Shown: positions 36,425 to 46,342 of the stretch, one piece after another
Position numbering within the stretch: position 1 is the first letter of the stretch
Layout of the letters: each line of letters starts with the position of its first letter
Source: Bradyrhizobium sp. AZCC 2176
GTDB lineage: Bacteria; Pseudomonadota; Alphaproteobacteria; Rhizobiales; Xanthobacteraceae
Reading direction: 5' to 3'
Length of the DNA stretch: 64,000 bases
Assembly (NCBI RefSeq): GCF_036924645.1
Contig: NZ_JAZHRX010000001.1
Coordinates: 4,429,501 to 4,493,500 of the forward strand
Position numbers and translations under genes: made by a program
Notes under the pieces: model-generated
What the model saw: the letters and a program-made list of their open reading frames with translations, nothing else
Told to the model about the DNA's origin: nothing
Databases searched by the model: none

Positions 36425-37816
36425 ATGCTTATAGCCAGCTATGTCGTCACAGCGTTGGCCATATGTGGAGCGGCGGTCTATCTCTGCTTAAGGCTTCGGT
36501 TGTTTCTGACCGCAACAGTCATGCTGCTGGCGTCATTGTTGCTGATCTATGGACCGGCTTATCTCAGCTTCGTATTATCATCAGGCGAAAAGGCGATGAT
36601 AATCTACCGGCTGTCCGGCTCAATGGGAGGCAAGTCCGTTATTTTCAGCATCATCCAGGCCGCCTCGCCGGATTTCGATGCTACTCTTGTTGCGATGAAT
36701 CTCTCGATGGCATTGATGTTCGCGGGTGTTATCGCGGGAATCGAGATTGTCGACCGCCTCGCACCAAATCGGATCGCGGCCATGCAATCTGCCCTGGCCG
36801 ACTGGAGCGCGCAGCCATTGAAAGATAACGTCGGCGGCAGCCGAACATTGTTGATTGTTGTCGGCGGTCTCACGCTATTCCTGACATGGATATCCATCAA
36901 AGAGAACCATGTCGGGACCATCAAAGCGTTTCTGTCGATTGCCGGAGATGAAGCGGAAAGGGTCGCTTATCGACTAAATCACGGCGGCAGTCCGAATTAT
37001 CTCTACCGCCTGATCTTGGGGGCGGTGGCACCGATGTTGGTTGTTTGGGGGTTTCTTTCGGGTTGGGTCAACCGTTCCTGGATGCTGCTTGTGGCAGCGA
37101 GTTTGCTTTTCTTCGCTGTCTTGATCGGAAAGTGTGAAACTCTGAGCAAGGCGCCCCCGGCGCTGTTTCTTGTTCAATTGATGTTGGCAGGTTTGCTTGT
37201 CTTTCGCAATAAACTGACCTGGCGCAGTGGAGTCGGTGTTTTGTTTGCGATCGTTTTGATATTTTACGTGATCGTCAGACTAACGATATCGGCCTATGAC
37301 AATTTCGGTGTGCTGGGGTTTCTCTATTACCGGATGTTTGAGGTGCCGAGTGAATCGGTTCTGGAAACGTTCGGCACATTCCCCTCCCGATATCCTCACA
37401 CATGGGGCGCCAATATTCGGCCACTGGCGATGATAATGGGAGTCGATTACACACCCGCATATACAATCGTGTCGCAGCTCTGGCACAACACCAAGGATGC
37501 AACCAGCAACGCGCTGTTTATTGCTGACGCCTGGATAGATTTTTCGTACGCCGGTGTCATCATCTTTAGCATGCTCGCGGGCGCCATTTGCCGTTCGATC
37601 GATGCAATTTATCTGGTGCATGGAAAAACGGTGCTCGGCATCGCAATAATGGCGGCGGCGTTCGTCGGTATCTTTGCGCTGCTGGTGAGCGCACTGAGTA
37701 CTGCTATCTTTTCGAGCGGATTACTGCTCGCCCCACTCCTGGCCGGCGCCTTGGTCAAAGTGATCAGACTTCTCAATCGGATTGCGCGGTCGTCAAGGCC
37801 GGTCGGCAGTAGTTGA
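36425..37816 (+). CDS. Polytopic membrane protein, probable repeat-unit polymerase (Wzy-like)
   Basis: Integral membrane protein of 463 residues with 10-12 hydrophobic segments and a larger extracytoplasmic loop (about residues 300-380) containing SRYPHTWGANIRPLAMIMGV. It has no strong motif, as is usual for Wzy polymerases, and resembles the oligosaccharide repeat-unit polymerase group (the late DAWIDFSYAGVIIFSMLAGA is typical). It follows the diacetamido-sugar genes on the same strand and probably polymerises the repeat unit in the periplasm. Base composition is visibly more A/T-rich than in the metabolic region. Confidence 0.72.
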   Translation: MLIASYVVTALAICGAAVYLCLRLRLFLTATVMLLASLLLIYGPAYLSFVLSSGEKAMIIYRLSGSMGGKSVIFSIIQAASPDFDATLVAMNLSMALMFAGVIAGIEIVDRLAPNRIAAMQSALADWSAQPLKDNVGGSRTLLIVVGGLTLFLTWISIKENHVGTIKAFLSIAGDEAERVAYRLNHGGSPNYLYRLILGAVAPMLVVWGFLSGWVNRSWMLLVAASLLFFAVLIGKCETLSKAPPALFLVQLMLAGLLVFRNKLTWRSGVGVLFAIVLIFYVIVRLTISAYDNFGVLGFLYYRMFEVPSESVLETFGTFPSRYPHTWGANIRPLAMIMGVDYTPAYTIVSQLWHNTKDATSNALFIADAWIDFSYAGVIIFSMLAGAICRSIDAIYLVHGKTVLGIAIMAAAFVGIFALLVSALSTAIFSSGLLLAPLLAGALVKVIRLLNRIARSSRPVGSS

Positions 37817-37953
37817 TTTAAGCGACTTCGCCGGTACCATCAGCGACCGTCCGCGCAGCAGATCCAGCGCAACGTTCGTTAAGAGAATGCGAGGTATCCG
37901 ATTTCACAGGGACGTCTTTGCTGGACAGACGAATGCGGGTCGGCACTACGATA

Positions 37954-40374
37954 TCAACTTGTTCGGACGCCAGCCTGCTTGCCGAGAAGGCGACCCATGA
38001 GCTCATTGTAAGATCTCAGCGCAATCTGCTTTGTATACCGCGGAGCCACTGCGGCGGCTCGTCTACCTTTCTCGGGGGTCTCGCCGGCTGTCGAGGCGGC
38101 AAGCGTCACGGCCTGTGCAATCGAAGCGGGCATTTCGGGTTCCACCACCCAACCAAGATCATGTTCCTGAACGAGGATAGCGGCCTCCGCTTCCGGTTCT
38201 GAGCAAATGATGACCGGCCTCCCCACCGCAAGCAAATTGTAGAGCCGGCTAGGCACAGACACACCGGTATTCCTTTTTCGGTATGGGATCACCCAGACGT
38301 CAGCCGCCGACAGGAACATTTCAAGTTCTGTTTCGGGGACACGCTCGATTAGCGTCACATTGGATAGCGGCGAAGCGGCGTGCTTTTCCTTCAATTTGGT
38401 CCAGCCTACGCCCTCGCCAGAAAGCAAAAAATGAATGCCGACCTTGTCTCTCAATATTCGAGCGGCCTCGAAGACGGATTCCGGATCGTGGGTAAATCCC
38501 GCGTTGCCCGACATAGCCACCAAGAATTTGCCTCCGCAACGGCGGCGATAGGGATTGTCAGCGTCGATCTCCCGATAGCGCACGGGAAGCGTCGCCCAAT
38601 TCGGGATGAATCTAATCTTTTCTTCAGTCATGCGGGGGTAGGTCATCAGTATCGAATTCATATCACGGCCGATTGTAACGATGGCGTTGAGCCCTTGAAA
38701 CATCACCTTGTTTGCCCATCGCATCATTCTGGTCACCATGGAGGTGGGTCGTAAAAAGCCCGCCATGACCAGCGAATCCGGATAGAAATCGTAAATAATG
38801 AGCGCTACAGAAGCCCGGCGTAGTCGCGCCGCCAAAGTTACGGCATACGGCAATGTGAATGGAGTTGTGACACAAAGAACAGCATCTTCACGACGGCTGT
38901 GCTTGATGATGGAAAGAAAAACTTGCACGGCGAACGCGAGGGCGGCTAGCGCTCGTGAGACCAGGGCAGACTTCCCTGGCCACCAGCTTTTTATTTCGAT
39001 GACAGTGGGTTCGTCAGGTTTCGGTGGCAGTTTTGAGCCGGAGTTCGGTGATCCCGACAGAACGACTACGTCGCTTTCCAGCGCAAGTGCTTTGGCAATG
39101 TCGGTCATGTAGCCCGACGTGGTGCTGGGAAAGGGTGCGTAGTGCTGAGTGACGAGAAGAATTCTTCCGGCCCGTGGCGACGCTTGGGCCGGAAATTTCG
39201 AGTTATACGGCGATCGATAAGTGCGATTTGAATGGTCTAGTACTCGCTGATCGTAGAGGGCCACGATGGCCTTGCCGATAATTTTTGCCGACAGCTTGTT
39301 GACGACGAATTCTCTCGCAGCCTGTCCGTAACGCGCTCGCAGCGGGGACGAGGTCGCAAGGCGCAAAATGGCGGCGGCCAATGCCGGCGGATCCTCGATC
39401 GGCACCAGGAGTCCTGTCTGTTCATTGATTACGATTTCGCGACAGCCCGGTGCATCTGTTGCGATCATAGCCCGGCCGCAGGCGGCCGCTTCTAAAAGGC
39501 TCATAGGCAAGCCCTCTCGGTGCGAGGGCAGCACAGCAAAATGACAGCGTCGCCAAAGTGAAACGATATTGTCGATGTGCCCGAGCCAGGTGAGTCCGGG
39601 CCGACGGCTCCATTCCTGAGCTTCCTCCAGTCGAACGGAGGCCGGGTTTGCCGGGTCGGGATTACCGGCAATGATCAAATTTATATCATGTCCCTGGTTT
39701 CGCAGAATGCCGTGAGCAGCTACCAGCGCTCTAATACCCTTATCGGTCAACAAGCGCCCGGCAAAACCTATCGTGATTGGACCATCGGGCTCCGGCAGCG
39801 GCTGTAAGACATCAGTATCAACACCCGAGCCGGGAATTAGAGTTATGCGCTTCCGATCTATTCCAAGAGACTCGAGGGCTGACTGATCATCCGGATTTTG
39901 AACGAGCACCAGGCTATGTTCGCTATTTAGAAGCCTTGGCAACAGCATTGCCATGCTCTGCTTAAGTAGCCACGTTCTCCAGGTCATCGATGTAAAGATA
40001 TAGCCGAGCCCCGTTATCGCATTTACGAGGGAGGTTCCTGTCCCGTACGACGCGATCGAGCCATAGACGCAACATTGGAGACCGGAGTGGTGAACAATCA
40101 GCGGCTTGATTTTGTTTTCGACGCGTCGAAGCGCTGCGATGGTGGGAATTGCGGCAAGTGGTGATAGCCCACCGCGCCGGAAAGGGATTTTATGCAGAGT
40201 GAAGCCTTCCGCCTCGATAGCGTCGGCGCCCTTAGCGACACGCGTCGCGACATGCACCTCAAAGCCTGCTTCGCGTGCTGCCCGGGCCATCGGCAGCCGA
40301 TTGAGCAAGAAGGCGAAGTCCTCGTTAACGACGTACAATATTCGTCGGCGCGGCACAGCGGTTTCCAAAGTCAT
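37954..40374 (-). CDS. Fusion of two GT4 glycosyltransferases
   Basis: An 806-residue protein holding two complete GT-B transferases. Residues 1-378 resemble PglA/CapM-type enzymes: IGFAGRLLTDKGIRALVAAH and PSHREGLPMSLLEAAACGRA. After a linker of about 25 residues a WbuB-like transferase begins at 403 with RILLVTQHYAPFPSTTSGY and ends with DVWVIPYRKRNTGVSVPSRL. Two donor sites imply two successive sugar additions by one polypeptide. No stop, frame change or internal ribosome-binding site is obvious, so this looks like a true fusion. It converges on the polymerase-like gene. Confidence 0.87.
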   Translation of the reverse strand: MTLETAVPRRRILYVVNEDFAFLLNRLPMARAAREAGFEVHVATRVAKGADAIEAEGFTLHKIPFRRGGLSPLAAIPTIAALRRVENKIKPLIVHHSGLQCCVYGSIASYGTGTSLVNAITGLGYIFTSMTWRTWLLKQSMAMLLPRLLNSEHSLVLVQNPDDQSALESLGIDRKRITLIPGSGVDTDVLQPLPEPDGPITIGFAGRLLTDKGIRALVAAHGILRNQGHDINLIIAGNPDPANPASVRLEEAQEWSRRPGLTWLGHIDNIVSLWRRCHFAVLPSHREGLPMSLLEAAACGRAMIATDAPGCREIVINEQTGLLVPIEDPPALAAAILRLATSSPLRARYGQAAREFVVNKLSAKIIGKAIVALYDQRVLDHSNRTYRSPYNSKFPAQASPRAGRILLVTQHYAPFPSTTSGYMTDIAKALALESDVVVLSGSPNSGSKLPPKPDEPTVIEIKSWWPGKSALVSRALAALAFAVQVFLSIIKHSRREDAVLCVTTPFTLPYAVTLAARLRRASVALIIYDFYPDSLVMAGFLRPTSMVTRMMRWANKVMFQGLNAIVTIGRDMNSILMTYPRMTEEKIRFIPNWATLPVRYREIDADNPYRRRCGGKFLVAMSGNAGFTHDPESVFEAARILRDKVGIHFLLSGEGVGWTKLKEKHAASPLSNVTLIERVPETELEMFLSAADVWVIPYRKRNTGVSVPSRLYNLLAVGRPVIICSEPEAEAAILVQEHDLGWVVEPEMPASIAQAVTLAASTAGETPEKGRRAAAVAPRYTKQIALRSYNELMGRLLGKQAGVRTS

Positions 40375-40586
40375 TCAATTCACATCGATTGATTTGCCCT
40401 CGGAGCAATCCCGGGACTGTCTCAGCCGGTCGCCGTTTTTAGGCGGCATCGACCCTTGAACATGGGCTACAGAGCTCGAAATCTTCTATGAGTAATTCCT
40501 ATTGCGCGCAAGCCGTTCGGCTGAAGCCACTCGCATCCGGCATTCGGATGGTCAATTTTTGCCGTGGATCGGGCGCTCGGTGACTC

Positions 40587-41900
40587 TCAGGGTACTGATT
40601 GGGACGATCCGACGATTGGTCGATCCGCGGTGGCTTCTGCAGTCCGTTTCAGAGCAACAATTCCAACCGTCAAGGCGAGGAAAAACTGCAGTATGTATGT
40701 ATAGGCGAACGCGCCAGAAATTTCAGAGCTCACCAGGCTAAAAACATATATTGCGACCACGGATCTCTCCGCGGGAGAAAACGCAGACCAGCGGCGCAGC
40801 GACGTAATGATTGGCCAAAGCGTTAGCGTGCTGAACAGCAGCAACCCAACAATTCCCGATTCGTAAAGTAGTTCCAGGCCCATGTTGTGGGGATAATGCT
40901 TGGACCCTTCGGTAGGATGAAGGAGCCAATCCGGGGAACCGAATCCCGCATCGACTGGATACATTCCGATGCCCCGCCCGAATGGCAATCGATTCGGTTC
41001 GCTCACGATGCGGTACCAAGTCTGTTTCCAGATCGGCAAACGGAATCCGGGATTAGGGTCTTTGAGCTCTCGGATGGTCCGAGAGATCGCGTCAGGGGCC
41101 TTTGTGTCGACGTCGATTTGGTTCAGCTCTCGCTGAGAGAGAATCACGAATGCGAGCGTCGCAATCATGATCACGGCCCCGGCAGCCAGCAAGGTTATCT
41201 TCCTCGAATGCTGCCAGAGTGCCGCGAAACCCAGGAAGACGAGACCGCTCGCGAGCGCGACCAAGGCGGTTCGGGCGGCAATGTGAAACAGAAACAGCAG
41301 CGCAACCGGCAGTATGCTCGCCGCCAGTATCCTTGTGACGCGATGCGATGCCAATCCAAGTGCTGCGATGGCGGCGACGCCGAGCATGAAGCCGATATTC
41401 TGATGGAAGGTAATGTAGATTGCAGGTACGCCAATTCCAAAGATGTCGTCGATATTGCCGCCAGCCGTGATGCCTCCAAACCGCAGCGCATGCAGGGCAA
41501 GCATCGCCGTATAGACTGACGCCATACCCACGAGCGTCAGCAGAACCATCTTCAGCGCTGGAGCTGCAGCTAAGCCGAAAACCAGCATTATCCCATGGAT
41601 GATTACGATGCCCAAAAGATGCGTCGCCGGTACTGCGTCGCGCGAATACGCCAGGAAGGCGACGACGACAACCGCGTAGAACAGCGCGGCCACCAGCAGG
41701 ACGTCACGGACACGGCTGGCACTGTCGATAATCGAGCGCCAACTCACGGCAACCAGAACCAGTCCGACTGCAACGGAAGCTGCAAAAATCGCTGTGGAGC
41801 CGATCAGATAGAATGGCACAAAAGTCTTCGCGAGGACCGCCAAGGTTGCCGCGATTGATGTCCAAGTGGCGAGGGCTTGCGTTTTATGTTCGACTTGCAT
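40587..41900 (-). CDS. O-antigen ligase-like membrane protein (WaaL/Wzy_C)
   Basis: Polytopic protein of 437 residues with about 12 hydrophobic segments and one large periplasmic loop (about residues 255-350). That loop ends in HPTEGSKHYPHNMGLELLYE followed by SGIVGLLLF, the H-x-x-L-E-x-x-x-E-x-G pattern of O-antigen ligases and related Wzy_C polymerases. It may attach the finished glycan to lipid A-core, or polymerise a unit. It lies 212 bp upstream (in transcript sense) of the fused glycosyltransferase. Confidence 0.82.
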   Translation of the reverse strand: MQVEHKTQALATWTSIAATLAVLAKTFVPFYLIGSTAIFAASVAVGLVLVAVSWRSIIDSASRVRDVLLVAALFYAVVVVAFLAYSRDAVPATHLLGIVIIHGIMLVFGLAAAPALKMVLLTLVGMASVYTAMLALHALRFGGITAGGNIDDIFGIGVPAIYITFHQNIGFMLGVAAIAALGLASHRVTRILAASILPVALLFLFHIAARTALVALASGLVFLGFAALWQHSRKITLLAAGAVIMIATLAFVILSQRELNQIDVDTKAPDAISRTIRELKDPNPGFRLPIWKQTWYRIVSEPNRLPFGRGIGMYPVDAGFGSPDWLLHPTEGSKHYPHNMGLELLYESGIVGLLLFSTLTLWPIITSLRRWSAFSPAERSVVAIYVFSLVSSEISGAFAYTYILQFFLALTVGIVALKRTAEATADRPIVGSSQSVP

Positions 41901-42107
41901 GCTTTTCTATCGGTCCGCCGCACGAGGCGAAGACCGCTTCGTCCAATGATTCCTGATTGTAGGGCTTATGCCGAATTGGGATGCGGACGAACAGGCCAAA
42001 GTTCCTGGAGTATCTGGGTAGGAAGTTCTCTGCTGAGCCCACGGAGCGAGCCAATAGTGGTACAACGACCAGAGATCATCTGAGGTCATTTTGCTTGTCT
42101 GCCATCT

Positions 42108-42953
42108 TCAACGTTTTTTTCCAATAGCACACCAGTAGGGCGCCTCGTTCGAAAAGCGAATCTCGTCAAACCCTGCGGCAGTCAGCATCCGTTCGATTTG
42201 GTGTCGCGTGAACCGCTGCTCGAGTTTGGTACAAAATCGGTCGTAGGCATCGGTGCGCATTACATAAAAACTGCGATCTCGATAAAATGCGAGCGGGATG
42301 GCGGCAGAGGATAAACCGGCGCGTTCGACCGCTGCTGCGAAGCGCGCTAACGGCCAATAGGCAACAACCGCGATGACCTGGCTGATCACGAGTCGCAACC
42401 TCGGTGGCAACCGCGAAATGATCACACGGAAGATGTTGCTGAACCGCCAGATCGCACGATACCACCATGGACGGTTGTCGAGAGCATAATAAAGATAGAC
42501 TAAGAACGGCGCGCCAACTTTCAGCTTGGTTGCAATAGCGTGTATCGCGGCCATTGTGTCCGGCACATGATGCAGAACACCCAATGAGAAAGCGAAGTCG
42601 AGGGAGTTATCATCTACTGGAATATCGTCGACGGTTGCGAGATGAAAACTGACGTTGGCAATCTCGGCGAGATTCTCTCGAGCAACGGCGAGAGCGTCCG
42701 CGCTTGCATCGAGGAGATAAAGATGGCCGACTCTCGGCGCTACCATCAGTGCCCAACGGCCGCTGCCGCAGCCGACGTCGATTCCAACCGGATCGGGCGG
42801 CAACTTATCCCATGGAAAAATATGGAAGTAAGACTGGAACACCGCTTCACGGTCCACCGGCGAAAATTCGTCCTCGCTCTGTCGGAATGTCGACCATTCG
42901 TGACCGAATCCGGCCGTAACATCAGGATCAATATTCTGGTCACGATGGTTCAT
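42108..42953 (-). CDS. Class I SAM-dependent methyltransferase
   Basis: About 281 residues with motif I VGIDVGCGSGRWALMVAPRV, the acidic segment LYLLDASADALAVARENL, and DNSLDFAFSLGVLHHVPDTM. The hydrophobic C-terminal half (residues of about 170-215) may touch the membrane or a lipid-linked substrate. I take the ATG at 42953; an upstream TTG at 43010 gives an extension without family features. Probably decorates the glycan. Confidence 0.8.
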   Translation of the reverse strand: MNHRDQNIDPDVTAGFGHEWSTFRQSEDEFSPVDREAVFQSYFHIFPWDKLPPDPVGIDVGCGSGRWALMVAPRVGHLYLLDASADALAVARENLAEIANVSFHLATVDDIPVDDNSLDFAFSLGVLHHVPDTMAAIHAIATKLKVGAPFLVYLYYALDNRPWWYRAIWRFSNIFRVIISRLPPRLRLVISQVIAVVAYWPLARFAAAVERAGLSSAAIPLAFYRDRSFYVMRTDAYDRFCTKLEQRFTRHQIERMLTAAGFDEIRFSNEAPYWCAIGKKR

Positions 42954-43190
42954 CGAATACCATATTGAGGCCGCTTCAACGGTTATGCCGATCCGAATCG
43001 CTTTGCGCAAATGAATTCATATCGAAACTCACGCTCTCCGGCTCGGACGAAGGCTATTCTCGCATCTGGGCAACGAGTTCAGAAGCAGCGAGTCGCGAAA
43101 CGATATAGCTGCCACCGCTGCTGCTTAAAACTATGGGTGGGCCCGACGTTATCGCTCCTGGTCCCTGCAACGAGGCGCAGCTTTTGCGAG

Positions 43191-43988
43191 CTATTTAGGT
43201 ACGAACATCAGATTTGCCGTTCGTCCGGCCTTGGCATCGTCCGCGTAATTATCGACGTTGTATTCTGCTGGCGTATACTCTCTGAAACTGAGTTGGTACC
43301 CTAGATCGCTCATCGTCTCGATCAGATCGTCGAAACCGAACACCCATTGAGCGACTTCTAATCCGGCGCCCATGTTGCTTTGACACCTCACGAACGATTC
43401 GCCAAAATAGACTGGGTGGTGACAGAGCAAGATAGCTTCCGGTTGGTAGGCGGCGAATTTCTTAAGACCGTGGCGGAAATCATCAAGGTATTGAATGGCG
43501 CTGTAAGCATAAACAATATCAAACCGCTCGGTCTCTGCGGGCAGCTCGGATGTGAATGCGATATTCTCGCTTTCCCAGATTGACCTTCCGGCCGCGCATG
43601 TTCCGGCCGTGTCGACGACCATGTAAGACACGTCTTTGGGAATGCCGCCAAGGGAAGCGGACAGATTTCCGAAGTCCAGCCCGGCCGCCCCTCCGAAGTC
43701 GAGAATGCGAACTGGTCCCTTAAGGCTCGCAACCAGGATCGGCAGCAAATTCTTCGAATGCGGCATCACCGATGGAATTTTCGTTCCGATCTGATCTCGG
43801 GCTCGTTTCGCAGCGAACTTCGAAGATTCGGACCAGCCCTGATCACTATATCCGGGCGTTTGCTTGATCATCCCGAAATCTGGATAAACGCCTTGGAAAG
43901 GCGGTTTCCGGCTCGCATAGGAAGTTCGCGCATAGGCTACAGTCCTGCGGAGGTGCCAGGGGAGCAGGCGTTTCAATAGGCTCTTCAT
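43191..43988 (-). CDS. TIGR04325-type putative methyltransferase
   Basis: Protein of 265 residues with the hallmark FQGVYPDF near residue 31, then KGPVRILDFGGAAGLDFGNL (motif I), and DIVYAYSAIQYLDDFRHGLK. Members of this family are found in polysaccharide and O-antigen loci and are presumed methyltransferases; their substrates are unknown. It lies between two other methyltransferase genes on the same strand, separated by gaps of about 240 bp each. Confidence 0.8.
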   Translation of the reverse strand: MKSLLKRLLPWHLRRTVAYARTSYASRKPPFQGVYPDFGMIKQTPGYSDQGWSESSKFAAKRARDQIGTKIPSVMPHSKNLLPILVASLKGPVRILDFGGAAGLDFGNLSASLGGIPKDVSYMVVDTAGTCAAGRSIWESENIAFTSELPAETERFDIVYAYSAIQYLDDFRHGLKKFAAYQPEAILLCHHPVYFGESFVRCQSNMGAGLEVAQWVFGFDDLIETMSDLGYQLSFREYTPAEYNVDNYADDAKAGRTANLMFVPK

Positions 43989-44218
43989 GTGCGGTAATTT
44001 ATCATCCCGACCTGTTCGCGATAATACTTCACGGGTTGGGCCAAATCTACACCGAAGGTTTCCAGTGCTCGTTCATCTCCTCGCCCCAGGAAGCCGGGGA
44101 TGCGCCATCTGGCTCAATACCAGCAGCGGTTACAGCCCGGAAGTCTATCCCGTCAGACCTGCTCGGGCCTTCGGAGCGTCACGACGTTTAGCCGGATTCC
44201 GGGAGGCGTGAGAGCGTG

Positions 44219-45007
44219 TTAAATCGACCGCCGCGCGACGTATTCACTGCAATACGATGCGAACAGACCAAATGTTTGCCGATCCTTGCCGATTTGCTGA
44301 GTTTGCCAACCGGCATTTCTCAGAAATGAAATGACGTCATCAGGCGTCGCTGATTCATAAGGATAGCCGCCAAGCCAATCGTGGACGTCGTGGCTCCATG
44401 ACATGCCCCGCGTATTGTACTGCGCGACATAGGCGGCTGGATTTTGGCCGGTGACGATCTTCCCGACAAAGAAAGCGGCCTTATAACCGCTGCTGATAAT
44501 ACTCTGGACCGCTTTTGGAGACGACGAATAAATCCTCTTCTCTAGCTTCCACGCAGGGCAGCATGTGGTTGATCGATAGAGAGCCAACGCGAAGATACCC
44601 CTTGGCGCGACCATCGAAGATGCCTTGCTGATTGCGCCCCACATGTCGCCCGTATGATGGAGAACGCCCCACGAGTGAACGATAGGGTAGGTACCATCGG
44701 TCTCCGGGGCGAGGTCGAAGACGCTCTTGCGTTCGACTGAATACCGCGAGCCTTGAGCGAAATGGTCAAGTACCTTCCGTGCAGTGTTAACCGAATCCGG
44801 GTCGATGTCGATGCCCCTGACTTCACTCGCGCCAAGTCGAAGGGCTGCGAGCATTGACAGGCCGGACCCGCAACCTATGTCCATAAACGGCTTCCCGGCT
44901 ATCTCGTCGTTTGGAAACAGGCGGCGCAATCCGGCCTGGGCAAGTGAAATTCTCTCTTCCGCAATCAGGGAAGAAAAAGAATTCCAGTTCTTACCAAATT
45001 CAAACAT
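44219..45007 (-). CDS. Class I SAM-dependent methyltransferase
   Basis: Protein of 262 residues: motif I PFMDIGCGSGLSMLAALRLG, acidic segment VRGIDIDPDSVNTARKVL, and YPIVHSWGVLHHTGDMWGAI. The start MFEFGKNWNSFSSLIAEERI is typical of methyltransferases in O-antigen loci, which may methylate the growing glycan end. It is the rightmost gene of the leftward block, so the promoter should lie in the 45008-45700 gap. Confidence 0.83.
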   Translation of the reverse strand: MFEFGKNWNSFSSLIAEERISLAQAGLRRLFPNDEIAGKPFMDIGCGSGLSMLAALRLGASEVRGIDIDPDSVNTARKVLDHFAQGSRYSVERKSVFDLAPETDGTYPIVHSWGVLHHTGDMWGAISKASSMVAPRGIFALALYRSTTCCPAWKLEKRIYSSSPKAVQSIISSGYKAAFFVGKIVTGQNPAAYVAQYNTRGMSWSHDVHDWLGGYPYESATPDDVISFLRNAGWQTQQIGKDRQTFGLFASYCSEYVARRSI

Positions 45008-45620
45008 CTAGTGTCCTTGTTCGATGCTCTGTTCGTCGTCGAACGTTGCCGTCGCCAGATGCAATGACGGCTTTCGATTGGCTTATGAAGTTCTCGCGAA
45101 CTCAAATACGTTTCGGCAGAGGTGCCACAGAGGCAGCGGTTCAATGGCCCTTTTTTAAGCCGGTAGTGACCAATGAGCGGATGCGGGCAGCAGCGCCAAA
45201 CCTCAGATGGAGCAGTGCCTCGTCCAAACTGAACTGATCTTCAAGCAAAAGGCTGACCGACAAGGCCGGTGAAGCGGTTGGAGGAGGTACCGCAGTCTAA
45301 CTACGACTCACTGGATAGTGAAGTGGCCGAAATGCAGATTGGCCAAATGGTCCCGCACTGGTGCGTCCGGCACCGTGCCTACAAGACTCGAACAAAGCCC
45401 GCGCCGCCTGACGTGAAAGCTTGGACTTGATTATGGACAGCAATCTCGGAGATTTCGGAGTTCCCGATTCTGCCGAAGCCTGTTCGTGGGCATGAGACGG
45501 CCCTTACGACCTTGACCGCAAGCATCCATCGCAAGCCGTTCTGCGGTACGCGACGCAAGTCCTCTCATGCTATCAAAACCTGCCTCTCGCTAAAAGATCA
45601 TCAAATCAATAGCTTAATGA
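45008..45620. other. Gene-free divergent stretch with no recognisable coding sequence
   Basis: Between the leftward methyltransferase block and the rightward regulator genes lies about 690 bp (45008-45700) without a supported gene. Short open stretches exist (for example one ending in PAPPDVKAWT near 45430) but lack start sites, length or family resemblance. It could be a decayed gene left by module exchange, and it must contain the promoter of the methyltransferase block. The last 80 bp hold the twin palindromes listed separately. Confidence 0.5.
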
Positions 45621-45664
45621 CGTTCATCATGTGAACGACAGGCTTGACGTTCATGCCGTGAACG
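45621..45664. promoter_or_regulatory. Twin CGTTCA-N5-TGAACG palindromes, candidate operators
   Basis: Two dyads with perfect 6-bp arms, CGTTCA-TCATG-TGAACG (45621-45637) and CGTTCA-TGCCG-TGAACG (45648-45664), are 27 bp apart centre to centre. They lie 37-80 bp before the regulator start. The spacing is near 2.5 helical turns. Identical arms with differing spacers argue for a protein-binding site, probably for autoregulation by the winged-helix protein. Confidence 0.6.
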
Positions 45665-45700
45665 CGCTAAAGCTTTTTTTCTCAAAGCGGGCGGGTGGCG

Positions 45701-46342
45701 ATGGATCGTTTGGCGGATACGGCGCATGAGAACGAGCGGATTGTTCTTGGTCTGTTGAATTCAGTCGCGCATGACGGAGGCAAGTCCCAACGTCATATCG
45801 CTGCCGAACTCGGAATCGCGCTGGGCCTCGTTAACGCTTACCTCAAGCGCAGCATCAAGAAAGGTTTGGTGAAAGTCAGCCAGGCTCCTGCGCGCCGCTA
45901 CGCCTACTATCTGACCCCGAAAGGATTCTCGGAAAAGTCGCGGCTGACGGTGGAATACCTTTCATTATCCTTTTCGTTCTTCAGGCAGGCAAAATTCGAC
46001 TGCATGCGCCTGTTCGATGTTGCGAAAGCACAAGGGTTGAGACGGATCGTGCTGTCTGGAAAGTCGGATCTTTCCGATATCGCTATCCTTTGTGCGGTGG
46101 AAAGCGGCATTACGATCGTCGCTTTGGTTGACGCATTCACTGATCAGAGCAAGTTGATTGGTGTGCCGGTTGTGCCGTCCTTTGAAACAATCGAGGGACC
46201 GTTCGATGCGGTCATTGTGACCGACGTCGCGCACTCGCGCGAAGCGTTTGACGATGCCGTCCGGCGCGTTGGCCGGGCTCGTGTGCTGGTGCCGACGCTG
46301 CTCGGTCTCCCGGTGGACGGTTCGGACGGAGCTGTGGCATGA
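45701..46342 (+). CDS. Winged-helix regulator with C-terminal nucleotide-binding-like domain
   Basis: Protein of 213 residues. Residues of about 8-75 form a winged helix: SQRHIAAELGIALGLVNAYL and KRSIKKGLVKVSQAPARRYA followed by YYLTPKGF. The C-terminal part (about 105-205) looks like a Rossmann-type domain, with RRIVLSGKSDLSDIAILCAV and ITIVALVDAF, perhaps sensing a ligand. This type often stands next to NusG-like genes in alphaproteobacterial polysaccharide loci. The ATG at 45701 is chosen; a GTG at 45695 would add two residues. It overlaps the next gene by 4 bp (ATGA). Confidence 0.82.
   Translation: MDRLADTAHENERIVLGLLNSVAHDGGKSQRHIAAELGIALGLVNAYLKRSIKKGLVKVSQAPARRYAYYLTPKGFSEKSRLTVEYLSLSFSFFRQAKFDCMRLFDVAKAQGLRRIVLSGKSDLSDIAILCAVESGITIVALVDAFTDQSKLIGVPVVPSFETIEGPFDAVIVTDVAHSREAFDDAVRRVGRARVLVPTLLGLPVDGSDGAVA

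Noticed and set aside
45250..45450. Short open stretch ending in PAPPDVKAWT in the gene-free gap
   Set aside because: About 50 codons, no good start site and no recognisable family; could be a gene remnant but not supportable.
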